Of a DNA stretch of 64,000 nucleotides, positions 18,296 to 26,455 are shown piece by piece. The position numbers were made by a program, and so were the translations under genes. This stretch comes from an uncultured Granulosicoccus sp. (GTDB lineage Bacteria; Pseudomonadota; Gammaproteobacteria; Granulosicoccales; Granulosicoccaceae). The notes beneath the pieces are model-generated. The model had not been told where the DNA came from. It made no database searches and saw only the letters and a list, made by a program, of their open reading frames with translations. Every line of letters begins with the position of its first letter. The first letter of the stretch is position 1. The stretch is from positions 124,001 through 188,000 of the forward strand of contig CANLXI010000004.1 in assembly GCA_947495035.1 (NCBI GenBank), written 5' to 3'.

Positions 18296-20257
18296 ATGAA
18301 TCACAGCATCTCCGGCACGGGCATCAAGGCCCTGCTATTCGTGCCGCTTCTGACGTGCGGCCTGACCGCCAGTGCTCTGGCTGCGGATCTGCAGCTGCGT
18401 CTGATGCAGACCACCGATCTGCACATGCATGCACTGAACTTCGATTACTACAAGAACACCGAGGTGGATGATTTCGGTCTGGCACGAACCGCCACTCTGA
18501 TCAGAGACGCCCGCGCCGAGGCTCGCAACAGTCTGCTGTTCGACAATGGCGATCTGCTGCAGGGCAATCCGATGGGAGACTACATGGCACGCTCGCGGGG
18601 GCTGAGCTATGGTGAAGTGCATCCGATGTTCAAGGCAATGAATCTGCTGGGCTATGATGCTGCCAATATCGGCAATCATGAATTCAATTACGGTCTGGAG
18701 TTTCTGCTCAAATCGCTGTCTGGGGCCAACTTTCCGTATGTGTTGTCCAACGTCTTTGCGGTGGACGGGGACGAGGATCCGAGTAATGATCGCAGCTACA
18801 TCCAGCCGTATGTGATGCTGGATCGGCGCGTGATGGATGACGATGGACAGTGGCAGGACCTCAAGGTGGGCGTCATCGGCTTCACACCGCCACAGATCAT
18901 GAGCTGGGACAAGGGCCATCTGGAAGGTCGTGTCACGGTGCGTGGTATTGTCGACACGGCCGAGGCTCTGGTGCCCGAGATTCGTGAAGCGGGCGCTGAT
19001 GTGGTCGTTGCCATCGCTCACAGCGGTATCGCGACCTCGCACCCGGATGGCTTGAAGGAAAATGCAACGGCCGAGCTGTCGCAGGTAGACGGTATCGACG
19101 CCATCCTGTTCGGGCATGCGCACAGCGTATTTCCTTCCGACGCCTACGAGGGCTTTCCCGGGGCTGATCTGGAAAAAGGCACGCTCAATGGTGTTCCGGC
19201 TGTCATGCCGGGTTTCTGGGGAAGTCATCTGGGCATCATCGACCTGACATTGACTCAGGAAGGCGACGCCTGGACGGTCAGTGACAGTGCCGTGGAGAAT
19301 CGCGCCATTTTCCGCCGCGAAGGACGCGACAGTATTCCCGTTGTCGGCTCGCAGCAGGACATCGTTGATGCCGTTGCCGATGAGCACGAAGCGACCATCG
19401 AATGGGTGGGTCAGGCAGTCGGCAGTATCGCCTCACCGATCAACAGTTTCTTTGCCCTGGTACAGGACGATCCGTCCATCCAGATCGTCAACAATGCGCA
19501 AGCCTGGTACGGCAAGCAGGTCATTGAAGGTACCGAATACGAAGGTTTACCGGTCTTGTCCGCCGGCGCACCGTTCAAGGCTGGTGGTCGTGGCGGTCCG
19601 GATTACTTCACCGATCTGCCAGCTGGCGAAATAGCCATTCGCAACGTTGCTGATCTGTACATCTACCCCAATACGGCACGATTGGTAAAACTCGATGGGG
19701 CGCAGGTACACGAATGGCTGGAGCGTTCCGCCGCGCAGTTCAATCAGATCGATCCGTCCTCGACAGAGCCCCAGGAGCTGATCAGCGAGACGCATCCGTC
19801 CTACAATTTCGATGTCATCGACGGCGTCAGCTATCAGATCGATGTGGCTCAGCCTGCGCGCTACGGCGACAAGGGAGAACTGCTGGACGAGACGGCTCGT
19901 CGCATCATCAATCTGACGTTCAATGGTGAGCCCATCGATCCGGACCAGGAGTTCGTGGTGGTTACCAACAATTATCGTGCTGGTGGCGGCGGAAACTTCC
20001 CGGCTCTCGATGGCAGCACCATCATTGTCGAAGCTCCGCAAACCAATCGACAGGTGCTGGTCGACTATATTCTGGCCTCGGGAGAACTGGATCCGAAGGC
20101 TGACGGCAACTGGCGTTTCGCGCCGATCAATGGTGACGTTCAGGTGCAGTTCCAGACATCGCCAGCGGCGGCAGAAGCCGACAATGCGCAGCGCTTCGAA
20201 TACATCGATACGCTGGACAGTGGGTTTGCCAGTTACCGGATTCCGTTGTCCGAGTAG
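18296..20257 (+). CDS. cpdB: 2',3'-cyclic-nucleotide 2'-phosphodiesterase/3'-nucleotidase
   Basis: Periplasmic bifunctional phosphoesterase of 653 aa that hydrolyses 2',3'-cyclic nucleotides and 3'-nucleotides, salvaging RNA breakdown products. A signal peptide (LLFVPLLTCGLTASALAAD) precedes the metallophosphatase domain. Its metal-binding motifs are visible: TTDLHMHALNFDYY, FDNGDLLQGNPMGDY, NIGNHEFNYGLEF, AIAHSGI and LFGHAHSVFP. The 5'-nucleotidase C-terminal domain includes LSAGAPFKAGGRGGPDYF and VVTNNYRAGGGGNFPAL. Length and motif order fit CpdB. A strong hairpin follows, then a Crp/Fnr regulator gene. Confidence 0.95.
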   Translation: MNHSISGTGIKALLFVPLLTCGLTASALAADLQLRLMQTTDLHMHALNFDYYKNTEVDDFGLARTATLIRDARAEARNSLLFDNGDLLQGNPMGDYMARSRGLSYGEVHPMFKAMNLLGYDAANIGNHEFNYGLEFLLKSLSGANFPYVLSNVFAVDGDEDPSNDRSYIQPYVMLDRRVMDDDGQWQDLKVGVIGFTPPQIMSWDKGHLEGRVTVRGIVDTAEALVPEIREAGADVVVAIAHSGIATSHPDGLKENATAELSQVDGIDAILFGHAHSVFPSDAYEGFPGADLEKGTLNGVPAVMPGFWGSHLGIIDLTLTQEGDAWTVSDSAVENRAIFRREGRDSIPVVGSQQDIVDAVADEHEATIEWVGQAVGSIASPINSFFALVQDDPSIQIVNNAQAWYGKQVIEGTEYEGLPVLSAGAPFKAGGRGGPDYFTDLPAGEIAIRNVADLYIYPNTARLVKLDGAQVHEWLERSAAQFNQIDPSSTEPQELISETHPSYNFDVIDGVSYQIDVAQPARYGDKGELLDETARRIINLTFNGEPIDPDQEFVVVTNNYRAGGGGNFPALDGSTIIVEAPQTNRQVLVDYILASGELDPKADGNWRFAPINGDVQVQFQTSPAAAEADNAQRFEYIDTLDSGFASYRIPLSE

Positions 20258-20290
20258 TTCGGCAACGAGAATCTGCTGCGGTAGTCGTGG

Positions 20291-20323
20291 CACGAGCCGG
20301 CAGCGGGAAGTTGCCGGCTCGTG
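20291..20323 (+). terminator. Hairpin terminator after cpdB
   Basis: CACGAGCCGGCA (20291-20302) pairs perfectly with TGCCGGCTCGTG (20312-20323) around a 9-nt loop. A moderately T-rich stretch (GCTGTTGTCATTTCC) follows. It lies 33 bp after the cpdB stop and 36 bp before the regulator start. Confidence 0.7.
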
Positions 20324-20358
20324 GCTGTTGTCATTTCCTGCAAGTGCAATGGATTTCT

Positions 20359-21012
20359 ATGGACTGGCTTTCAACATTTCCGGCCCTGGCGCAGCTGTCC
20401 GCGGAAGATCACGATCTGCTCCTTGGTGAGAGCAAGATCATCAAGGCACCCGCCGATACGGTGGTCTTTGGTCCCGGTCAGAAGCCGGACAATCTGCTGA
20501 TGGTTCTGAGCGGTACGGTTCGGGTCCAGCATCTGTCTGAAAAGGGTCGTGAGATCGTTCTGTACCGAGTTCGGGGTGGTCAGAGCTGTGTGCTCACGAC
20601 ATCCTGTCTGCTGGCTCATGAGGAGTACACGGCGTCTGGTGTGACGGAGACCGAGGTGCAGGCGGTGGCCATTCCGCGGCGCTTGTTCGACAGGCTGCTG
20701 GAACATTCCAGTGAGTTCCGACAGTTCGTCTTTCATGCCTATTCCCGCCGTATCAGTGATCTCTTTCTGATGGTCGAGGAGGTCGCCTTTCAGCGCATGG
20801 ACGTAAGGGTTGCGCAAAAACTGCTGGAGCTCGCAGGCGGTGACTCCGATATCACCATCACCCATCAGCAATTATCAGCGGAGCTGGGCACTGCCCGCGA
20901 AGTCATTTCCCGTCAACTGGCAGAGTTCCAGCGCCGTGAGTGGGTCAGACAGACGCGCGGGCATATCGAACTGATCAACTGCGCCGCTCTGGAGACGCTG
21001 GCCAGTCATTGA
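20359..21012 (+). CDS. Crp/Fnr family transcriptional regulator
   Basis: A 217-aa cyclic-nucleotide-binding-type regulator starting at the ATG at 20359; the frame is open to 20287, but those residues precede the fold. The N-terminal beta-barrel domain includes LLMVLSGTVRVQHLSEKGRE and GQSCVLTTSCLL. The C-terminal winged helix includes THQQLSAELGTAREVISRQL, whose recognition helix has the E-x-x-S-R pattern that reads FNR-like TTGAT half-sites. There is no N-terminal cysteine cluster for an iron-sulfur sensor, so it is not a classic oxygen-sensing FNR. The effector is unknown. The neighbouring cpdB degrades cyclic nucleotides, but these are extracytoplasmic 2',3' forms, so a link is speculative. 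Confidence 0.9.
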   Translation: MDWLSTFPALAQLSAEDHDLLLGESKIIKAPADTVVFGPGQKPDNLLMVLSGTVRVQHLSEKGREIVLYRVRGGQSCVLTTSCLLAHEEYTASGVTETEVQAVAIPRRLFDRLLEHSSEFRQFVFHAYSRRISDLFLMVEEVAFQRMDVRVAQKLLELAGGDSDITITHQQLSAELGTAREVISRQLAEFQRREWVRQTRGHIELINCAALETLASH

Positions 21013-21413
21013 GAATGGGCTTATCCGGGAGGTCATGGTCCGACCCAGGAGACGAAGGGCGTTATTCGTGCGCTCATGGTCCGACCCCGGAGGCCACTGG
21101 CATGGTCCGACCCTGAAGGTGAGGGGCGTTGTCCGTGCGCTCATGGTCCGACCCCATGAAAGCACCGACTGTATGGTCGCGGGGTTCGCGTGTGAGGTCG
21201 CGTCTTCTGCATGCATCGTGCTTGCGTGTTTGCCAACGGGGCCGACGCCAGTAGCGCCGGATTCCGATCGGTGTCACCTGTTCCATCCCGACAGGAAAAG
21301 TCGCTAGCACACTATTTGCAGTAGTCAAGGGCCAAACAACAGGTTCTATCAATATTTCTCTGGCATTCAACTTGCGATTCCCTGCCCATTCGACCTGCAG
21401 GTTAGGCAGTGGC
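21013..21413. other. Intergenic region with dispersed short repeats
   Basis: About 400 bp without a convincing gene between the Crp/Fnr and GGDEF genes. Its first part holds the CATGGTCCGACCC repeat block (listed separately). The part after 21300 (CACACTATTTGCAGTAGTC and onwards) is more AT-rich and presumably carries the promoter of the GGDEF gene. No tRNA, small protein or riboswitch pattern was recognised. Confidence 0.6.
21033..21167. repeat. 67-bp tandem duplication built on CATGGTCCGACCC
   Basis: The motif CATGGTCCGACCC begins at 21034, 21075, 21101 and 21142, spaced 41, 26 and 41 bp. This forms two diverged copies of a 67-bp block (21034-21100 and 21101-21167). Both copies share GGGCGTT and CGTGCGCT inside. 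Each motif contains the near-palindrome GGTC-C-GACC. The block is non-coding and lies just after the Crp/Fnr gene. Confidence 0.85.
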
Positions 21414-22241
21414 ATGAGAGCAGACAGACAACCATTCGCATTTCCCCCGGGAATTTTCCTGGCAGGTGCTGTCGCCGTGGCGGCAGTCATCCTGTGTCTG
21501 ACGTTCGCTTTGGGAGGTGGTGTGCTGGCGGTGACGGCCAACAGCCTGCTGGTAGGTCTGATGGCGCGTCACATCCTGGGCGAGCCAGAGCGAGTCCGCT
21601 CGAAGGTGCGTTCCCGAACGTCCGCCCTGCAGGACATTGCCTACCGTGACAGCCTCACTGGCTTGCCGAATCGACGCTTCTTCATCTGGTATCTGGAGCA
21701 GAACCTGGCCATGCGCATGCAGAACCGCCGTCGGGGCTCGCGTGTCAACCGTGTCGTGCTGTTCGATCTCAACGGTTTCAAGGCAGTCAATGATACTTAC
21801 GGGCACGAGGCTGGCGATGAACTGCTCAAGTTCATTGCTGTGACGCTGACGGCCTATCTGCCCTCCGATGCATTGCTGGCACGACTCGGTGGTGACGAAT
21901 TCGTGGTGCTGGTGCGAGACAGCCATGGTGGCCGCAAGACGCGGGAAGTGGAAGCAACCATCCGCAAGGCGGCAGAAACCGTATTCGTGTTTGACGGTCA
22001 GGACATCAGCGTGTCAGCCAGTGTCGGCGTCTCGTCTCCGGCGACGGCACGCTCGACGGCCGAACAGTTGTTGCGGGAATCGGATCAGCGCATGTATGCC
22101 GACAAGATTGCCGGCAAGGAAAGACGTGGAGAGGCGGTGCCGGCCGAGGTGGAAACCGTAATACCGGCCGCGCAGAATCCCAGTCTGAACGAGCGCCGCC
22201 GCATCCGTGCACGGCTGATGCTGTCAGCCGGCAGTCGCTGA
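21414..22241 (+). CDS. Membrane-anchored diguanylate cyclase (GGDEF)
   Basis: Makes cyclic di-GMP from two GTP. The 275-aa protein has two N-terminal hydrophobic segments (GIFLAGAVAVAAVILCLTFA and VLAVTANSLLVGLMA) and a short linker. A complete GGDEF domain follows, with RDSLTGLPNRRFF, FDLNGFKAVNDTYGHEAGD and the active site LARLGGDEFVVLV. The inhibitory I-site RxxD is not present in its usual position (SDALLARLGG). There is no periplasmic or PAS sensor domain, so signal input is obscure. The ATG at 21414 is chosen over the open frame from 21372 because residue 1 then precedes the first membrane segment normally. Confidence 0.93.
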   Translation: MRADRQPFAFPPGIFLAGAVAVAAVILCLTFALGGGVLAVTANSLLVGLMARHILGEPERVRSKVRSRTSALQDIAYRDSLTGLPNRRFFIWYLEQNLAMRMQNRRRGSRVNRVVLFDLNGFKAVNDTYGHEAGDELLKFIAVTLTAYLPSDALLARLGGDEFVVLVRDSHGGRKTREVEATIRKAAETVFVFDGQDISVSASVGVSSPATARSTAEQLLRESDQRMYADKIAGKERRGEAVPAEVETVIPAAQNPSLNERRRIRARLMLSAGSR

Positions 22242-22254
22242 GGCGCTTGATCGA

Positions 22255-23070
22255 TCAAGCCATGGGGATTGTCAGCTGCAGACCGTCATGTGCGGGTATG
22301 ACATGTTCGGGTAGCTGTGCCTGCAAGGCGGCGTAATCCAGTTCGGTCGCCATATTGGTGAGAATGGCTTTCTCGGGCCCGATTCGCTCGATGAAGGCCA
22401 GAGACTCCTGCAGGTTCATGTGCGATGGGTGCGGCTCATGGCGCAAGGCGTCGATGATCAGGATGCGGCAGCCCTGCAAGGCATCCAGGCTGGTCGGGTC
22501 AGTGATGCGTTTCATGTCAGGCAGATAGGCGACGTCGGCAATGCGGAAGCCCAGCGCATGGATGTCACCGTGCTCCGCCAGCAACGGCATTGCCGAAATT
22601 CTGCCACCTTGTCCGTCAATGATGCTCGCCACACCGTGTGTGATGGTCTCCTGCTGGCAGAAGGGCGGGTAGCTACTGCCCGGAGACTGATGGAAACAGT
22701 AGCCGAAGGGTTGCATGACCACGTCAGCGGTTGCCTGATCCATGTGGACGGTGATACTGGAACGCAGGCTGATGGCCAATTGACGCAGATCGTCAAGTCC
22801 GAAGATATGATCGGCATGCGGATGAGTGAGCAGAACGCCATCCAGATTCCCGACCTGAGCATCAAGCAATTGCTCGCGCAGGTCTGCTCCGGTATCGATG
22901 AGTACGGTTGTAACCCCGCCGTCGCCCCCGATCGCTTCTATCAGCAGTGCGCAGCGACGCCGTCGGTTAAGCGGATTCTGCGGGTCACAGACGCCCCATT
23001 GATTGCCCACACGTGGTACGCCACCTGACGAGCCGCAGCCCAGCACAGTGAATCGCAGTTTTTCAGTCAT
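22255..23070 (-). CDS. MBL-fold metallo-hydrolase (PhnP-like)
   Basis: Metallo-beta-lactamase-fold hydrolase of 271 aa. It begins with the PhnP-type glycine-rich segment TVLGCGSSGGVPRVG followed by RRRRCALLIE. The metal-binding motif is LLTHPHADHIFGLDDLR (HxHxDH), with the later ligand segments LLAEHGDIHALGFRIADVAY and LIIDALRHEPHPSHMNL. The PhnP relatives hydrolyse cyclic phosphodiesters, and other members act in lipoate or PQQ-related chemistry, so the substrate cannot be fixed. The ATG at 23070 begins at the fold; an upstream start at 23103 is possible. It stands alone, with no phosphonate operon nearby. Confidence 0.88.
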   Translation of the reverse strand: MTEKLRFTVLGCGSSGGVPRVGNQWGVCDPQNPLNRRRRCALLIEAIGGDGGVTTVLIDTGADLREQLLDAQVGNLDGVLLTHPHADHIFGLDDLRQLAISLRSSITVHMDQATADVVMQPFGYCFHQSPGSSYPPFCQQETITHGVASIIDGQGGRISAMPLLAEHGDIHALGFRIADVAYLPDMKRITDPTSLDALQGCRILIIDALRHEPHPSHMNLQESLAFIERIGPEKAILTNMATELDYAALQAQLPEHVIPAHDGLQLTIPMA

Positions 23071-23147
23071 GTTGCCTACAGGAATCGGATGCGGAACCGA
23101 CACGCGGAAAACCCGGTCTTCGAGGCGTGCCGTTGGAAAAGATAGGG

Positions 23148-23198
23148 GCTGACTGGCACGAATGGTAGCTGATAAAGGGGTATTCGTGCCCGTTCAGC
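23148..23198 (-). terminator. Hairpin terminator of the amidohydrolase gene
   Basis: On the minus strand, just after the stop at 23207, the arms GGCACGAAT (pairing 23155-23163 with 23182-23190) form a 9-bp perfect stem. The stem extends through a small internal loop by the 5-bp pair GCTGA/TCAGC. A pyrimidine-rich run with CTTTT follows in the direction of transcription, as in intrinsic terminators. Confidence 0.65.
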
Positions 23199-23206
23199 GC
23201 CAACTA

Positions 23207-24043
23207 TCAGAGATTCCAGAGCCGCAAGGCGTTGTTGCGCAGTAACGCCGCCTTTTCATCGGCCGAGCAACCGTCGATCAGGGCGTGCGTGGCGGCCACC
23301 CAGGTCTCGATACGGCCTCCCTGGGTACAGACAGGACTGTCGCTGCCCCAGACCACACGATCCCAGCCGAAGGCACTGATGGTGTGCTCCACATAGGGCC
23401 GCAGATCGTCCAGTACCCAGTTGTCGTGATCGCCATAGGCCATCACGCCAGAGACCTTGCCCACCACATTGTCGCGTCTGGCAAGTTCCGTCATGTTTTC
23501 CTGCCACGGTGACAGTTCTCCGGATTTCACGTCAGGAACACCACAGTGATCCAGTACGAACTGCACATCCGGGCAGTGATCCACCAGTTCGATGGCCAGC
23601 GGAATCTGTCTGGCCAGCACGCAAAGGTCGAAAGTCAGGCCGGTGCCTGTCAGGCGTTTGACATTATCCCGGAAAGTCCGTGAGGTGGACAGGTCGTCCG
23701 GTACCACGTGCAGGATGCGGCGCAGGCCGATGATCTCGCTGCGTGAGCGCTGGCTGTCGAACCAGGCTGCGAATTCGTCGGATTCCGGACGGCAGGAAGC
23801 GATGGCGCCGCGCATCAGGCTGCCGGGTTGATCCATCAGGGATTTCACCAGGTCGGTTTCCGCATCCCGGTCCGGGTCGGCCACATCAACCTCCATGTGC
23901 AGCGCGCCGATGATGCCGACTCGATGGGCGATGCTCGCGTAGTCCGCATAGCTGGCATCACGGTTCAGCTGTTCGACGTTGGCCAGCCAGGGGTAGCTCA
24001 GCTTGTCGCGGTAGATCAGGTGCAAATGGGTGTCGATCAACAT
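23207..24043 (-). CDS. Amidohydrolase, probable sugar lactonase
   Basis: Amidohydrolase_2 family protein of 278 aa, similar in layout to L-fuconolactonase, L-rhamnono-lactonase and 2-pyrone-4,6-dicarboxylate hydrolase. Motifs are the N-terminal metal site MLIDTHLHLIYRDKLSYPWL, the central FVLDHCGVPDVKSGE, and the C-terminal WDRVVWGSDSPVCTQGG with the conserved Asp. The start at 24043 has a clear GGAGAG ribosome binding site. It is divergent from a sugar ABC importer/dehydratase operon. By context it would open a sugar lactone made by the dehydrogenase at 29967 into the acid used by the dehydratase at 28442. Lactonase activity is inferred. Confidence 0.85.
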   Translation of the reverse strand: MLIDTHLHLIYRDKLSYPWLANVEQLNRDASYADYASIAHRVGIIGALHMEVDVADPDRDAETDLVKSLMDQPGSLMRGAIASCRPESDEFAAWFDSQRSRSEIIGLRRILHVVPDDLSTSRTFRDNVKRLTGTGLTFDLCVLARQIPLAIELVDHCPDVQFVLDHCGVPDVKSGELSPWQENMTELARRDNVVGKVSGVMAYGDHDNWVLDDLRPYVEHTISAFGWDRVVWGSDSPVCTQGGRIETWVAATHALIDGCSADEKAALLRNNALRLWNL

Positions 24044-24130
24044 CAAGGACTCTCCGGTGGATGGTGGGCTCATTGTGGGCTGAAGTTTCAGCGAATTTCC
24101 AGATATAACTTGATTGTATGTGAAAATTGC

Positions 24131-24145
24131 GTTTATATTTGAAAC
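24131..24145. promoter_or_regulatory. Candidate operator in the divergent sugar-catabolism promoter region
   Basis: GTTTATATTTGAAAC is an imperfect inverted repeat (GTTT and AAAC arms). It sits in an AT-rich stretch between the divergent amidohydrolase and ABC binding-protein genes. It could be a site for the IclR regulator at 31016. No second copy was found, so support is weak. Confidence 0.25.
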
Positions 24146-24189
24146 ACCTGTCGTATTCAGGCACGGTGCTGTACTCACAAGAAGGGGGC

Positions 24190-25506
24190 ATGATCTTGAA
24201 AAACTCTAAATACCGGGCAGCCACCACGCTGGCCATTCCGCTGCTGGCCATGTCTGGTATGGCGACAGCTGCGGAATTCGATGGCGTGACGCTGGATGCA
24301 AAACTCATTGGCGGCCAGCAATATGAAGCGCTGTATGCACGCATTGCCGACTGGGAGGCCGAGACCGGTGCCAGCGTCAATGTCATCTCGAAGAAAAACC
24401 ACTTCGAGCTGGACAAGGAATTCAAATCGGACCTGGCAGCCGGGTCTCTGGGATGGTGCGTTGGCTCCAACCATTCTTCCTTCGCGTCGCAGTATCCATC
24501 CTTGTATACCGATCTGACCCCGTATCTGACGCCCGAATTCATTGCCGACTATGTGGATTCCAACATTGCCGCATCCAGAATCGGCGACAGTCTGGTCATG
24601 CTGCCACGAGCCCAGTTCGATGTGTCGGCATTGTATTATCAGAAGAGCCTGTACGAAGATGCCGATAAGCAGGCGGCCTTCAAGGAGGAATATGGTTATG
24701 ATCTGACGCCGCCTGACACCTGGCAGCAAGTCAGTGACCAGGCGGTGTTCTTCAGCGATCCTCCCAATTTCTATGGCACCCAGTTTGCCGGCAAGGACGA
24801 GGCGATTGTCGGTCGTTTCTACGAAATGGTCGTGGCCGAAGGCGGGCAGTTGTTCAATGACGACTGGTCACCGGCATTCAACAGTGAAGCCGGTATCCGT
24901 GCGCTGGACTGGTTCGTCAATATCTATCAGCAAGGCGCGGCTCCCAAGGGCACGACCTCCTACCTGTGGGATGAGCTGGGGCAGGGCTTTGCCTCGGGTA
25001 CCATTGCCCTGAATCTCGACTGGCCCGGCTGGGCAGGTTTCTTCAATGATCCGGAGAGCTCCAAGGTTGCCGGCAATGTCGGTGTCGTGGTGCAGCCCCA
25101 GGGCAGTGCCGGTATCCGCACCGGCTGGTCCGGTCATCACGGATTCTCGGTTACCGAGTCCTGCGAGAACAAGGAAGCTGCCGCTTCACTGGTTGCCTTC
25201 CTGACCAATGAAGAGAGCCAGAAGCTGGAGAGCTCGGCAGGTCCCTTGCCCACCCGCAAGGCCGTGTGGGAGCACGTCGTGGCTCAGGCGGAGGGAGATG
25301 CCTATCGGAGCGAAGTGTTGCAAGCGTTTCAGGCGGCGGCCGAGCATGCCTTTCCGGCACCCAAGACGCCTTACTGGATAGAGGCCACCAATGTCATCTA
25401 TCCGGAGTTGCAGGCAGCCATTCTGGGAGACAGGACATCGGCAGAAGCGCTGGAAGTGGCAGCGGAAGCCGTTGACGAGATGATGCGGGAAAACGGCGAG
25501 TACTAG
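24190..25506 (+). CDS. Sugar ABC transporter substrate-binding protein
   Basis: Periplasmic binding protein of 438 aa in the extracellular binding family 1 (MalE-like, CUT1). A signal peptide (TTLAIPLLAMSGMATAAEF) follows an ATG with an AAGGGGGC ribosome binding site at 24190. The body shows typical features: an early IADWEAETGASVNVIS, LNLDWPGWAGFF, and a C-terminal ASLVAFLTNEESQKL followed by AGPLPTRKAVWEHV. It heads an operon with two permeases and an ATPase gene. The ligand is probably a mono- or oligosaccharide or sugar acid, judged from the downstream enzymes. A hairpin just after the gene may keep its mRNA more abundant than the permease message. Confidence 0.93.
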   Translation: MILKNSKYRAATTLAIPLLAMSGMATAAEFDGVTLDAKLIGGQQYEALYARIADWEAETGASVNVISKKNHFELDKEFKSDLAAGSLGWCVGSNHSSFASQYPSLYTDLTPYLTPEFIADYVDSNIAASRIGDSLVMLPRAQFDVSALYYQKSLYEDADKQAAFKEEYGYDLTPPDTWQQVSDQAVFFSDPPNFYGTQFAGKDEAIVGRFYEMVVAEGGQLFNDDWSPAFNSEAGIRALDWFVNIYQQGAAPKGTTSYLWDELGQGFASGTIALNLDWPGWAGFFNDPESSKVAGNVGVVVQPQGSAGIRTGWSGHHGFSVTESCENKEAAASLVAFLTNEESQKLESSAGPLPTRKAVWEHVVAQAEGDAYRSEVLQAFQAAAEHAFPAPKTPYWIEATNVIYPELQAAILGDRTSAEALEVAAEAVDEMMRENGEY

Positions 25507-25530
25507 GGTGCCGATCCTTCAGCATGTACA

Positions 25531-25553
25531 ACGACGGAGCGTGGCTCCGTCGT
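25531..25553 (+). promoter_or_regulatory. Intercistronic hairpin covering the permease start
   Basis: ACGACGGAGC (25531-25540) pairs perfectly with GCTCCGTCGT (25544-25553) around a 3-nt loop. The right arm includes the first two bases of the GTG start (25552) of the first permease gene. The left arm holds the only Shine-Dalgarno-like GGAG. It may stabilise the upstream binding-protein mRNA and reduce permease translation. Confidence 0.6.
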
Positions 25554-26454
25554 GACCAGAGCATTTCGTCGACTACCACCGTGGCTGGCACTGTTGCTGC
25601 CAGCCATCGTGATCCTGCTGGTCGTGGTGCTCGTGCCGTTGTTGCTCTCACTGTACTCGAGCTTCACGCCGTATCGCCTGACCCGACCCGAGTCCCTGTA
25701 CAAGTGGATCGGAGAATACAACTACGTCAAGGTTGCCACCGATGCCAACTTCTGGTGGGCTTTCGGGCGCACGGTGTTCCTGCTGACGGTGGCATTGAAT
25801 CTGGAGATGCTGCTGGGCCTGGGACTGGCACTGCTGGTCAACAAGGTGACCTGGGGGCAGCGTGGCCTGCGCACCATCATGATGTTTCCGATGATGTTCT
25901 CACCCATCCTGGTGGGCTTCCAGTTCAAGTTCATCTTCAACGACAATGTCGGGCTGGTGAACAATGCCCTGCAGTCGCTGGGTATCACCGATCAGGCCAT
26001 CGCCTGGCTGGTTGACGGCAAACTGGCGATGTTCTCGATCATCTTTGCCGAGGTATGGATGTCCACTTCGGTGTTCGCCATACTGATTCTGGCAGGGCTG
26101 TTTGCCATACCGCGTGACCCGCTGGAGGCGGCCAAGGTCGATGGCTGTACCCCGTGGCAATCCTTTCGTCACATCAGCTTGCCGTTTCTGATGCCCTTCA
26201 TCTACATTGCCATGGCCATTCGCAGTCTGGATGTGGCGCGCGCCTACGACATCGTACAGATCATGACCAACGGTGGCCCCGCCAGACGCACCGAACTGTT
26301 GTGGACCCTGATCGGTCGCACAGGCTATGTGGATGCCAAGATGGGTCTGGCCAATGCCATGGGCTATGTCTCGATTTTTCTGGCCATCTTCTTCACCGTC
26401 TACTTCTTCAGGAAGCTCAACGCATCGCGCACGGCGCTGGGATACAACGCCTGA
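25552..26454 (+). CDS. Sugar ABC transporter permease (MalF-like)
   Basis: Inner-membrane permease of 300 aa with six or so membrane segments. The first is WLALLLPAIVILLVVVLVPL, typical of CUT1 permeases. The cytoplasmic EAA loop that contacts the ATPase is clear: DPLEAAKVDGCTPWQSFRHI. It forms a heterodimer with the next gene product. The start is a GTG at 25552, buried in a hairpin; no better downstream start exists before the first membrane segment. One base separates its stop from the next ATG, so the two permeases are translationally linked. Confidence 0.94.
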   Translation: MTRAFRRLPPWLALLLPAIVILLVVVLVPLLLSLYSSFTPYRLTRPESLYKWIGEYNYVKVATDANFWWAFGRTVFLLTVALNLEMLLGLGLALLVNKVTWGQRGLRTIMMFPMMFSPILVGFQFKFIFNDNVGLVNNALQSLGITDQAIAWLVDGKLAMFSIIFAEVWMSTSVFAILILAGLFAIPRDPLEAAKVDGCTPWQSFRHISLPFLMPFIYIAMAIRSLDVARAYDIVQIMTNGGPARRTELLWTLIGRTGYVDAKMGLANAMGYVSIFLAIFFTVYFFRKLNASRTALGYNA

Positions 26455-26455
26455 C

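Noticed and set aside
20359-21012. Oxygen-sensing FNR
   Set aside because: The DNA-recognition helix fits, but there is no N-terminal cysteine cluster for a 4Fe-4S centre.
24127-24189. Upstream extension of the ABC binding protein from 24127
   Set aside because: The extra residues would precede a normal signal peptide; the ATG at 24190 has an excellent ribosome binding site.
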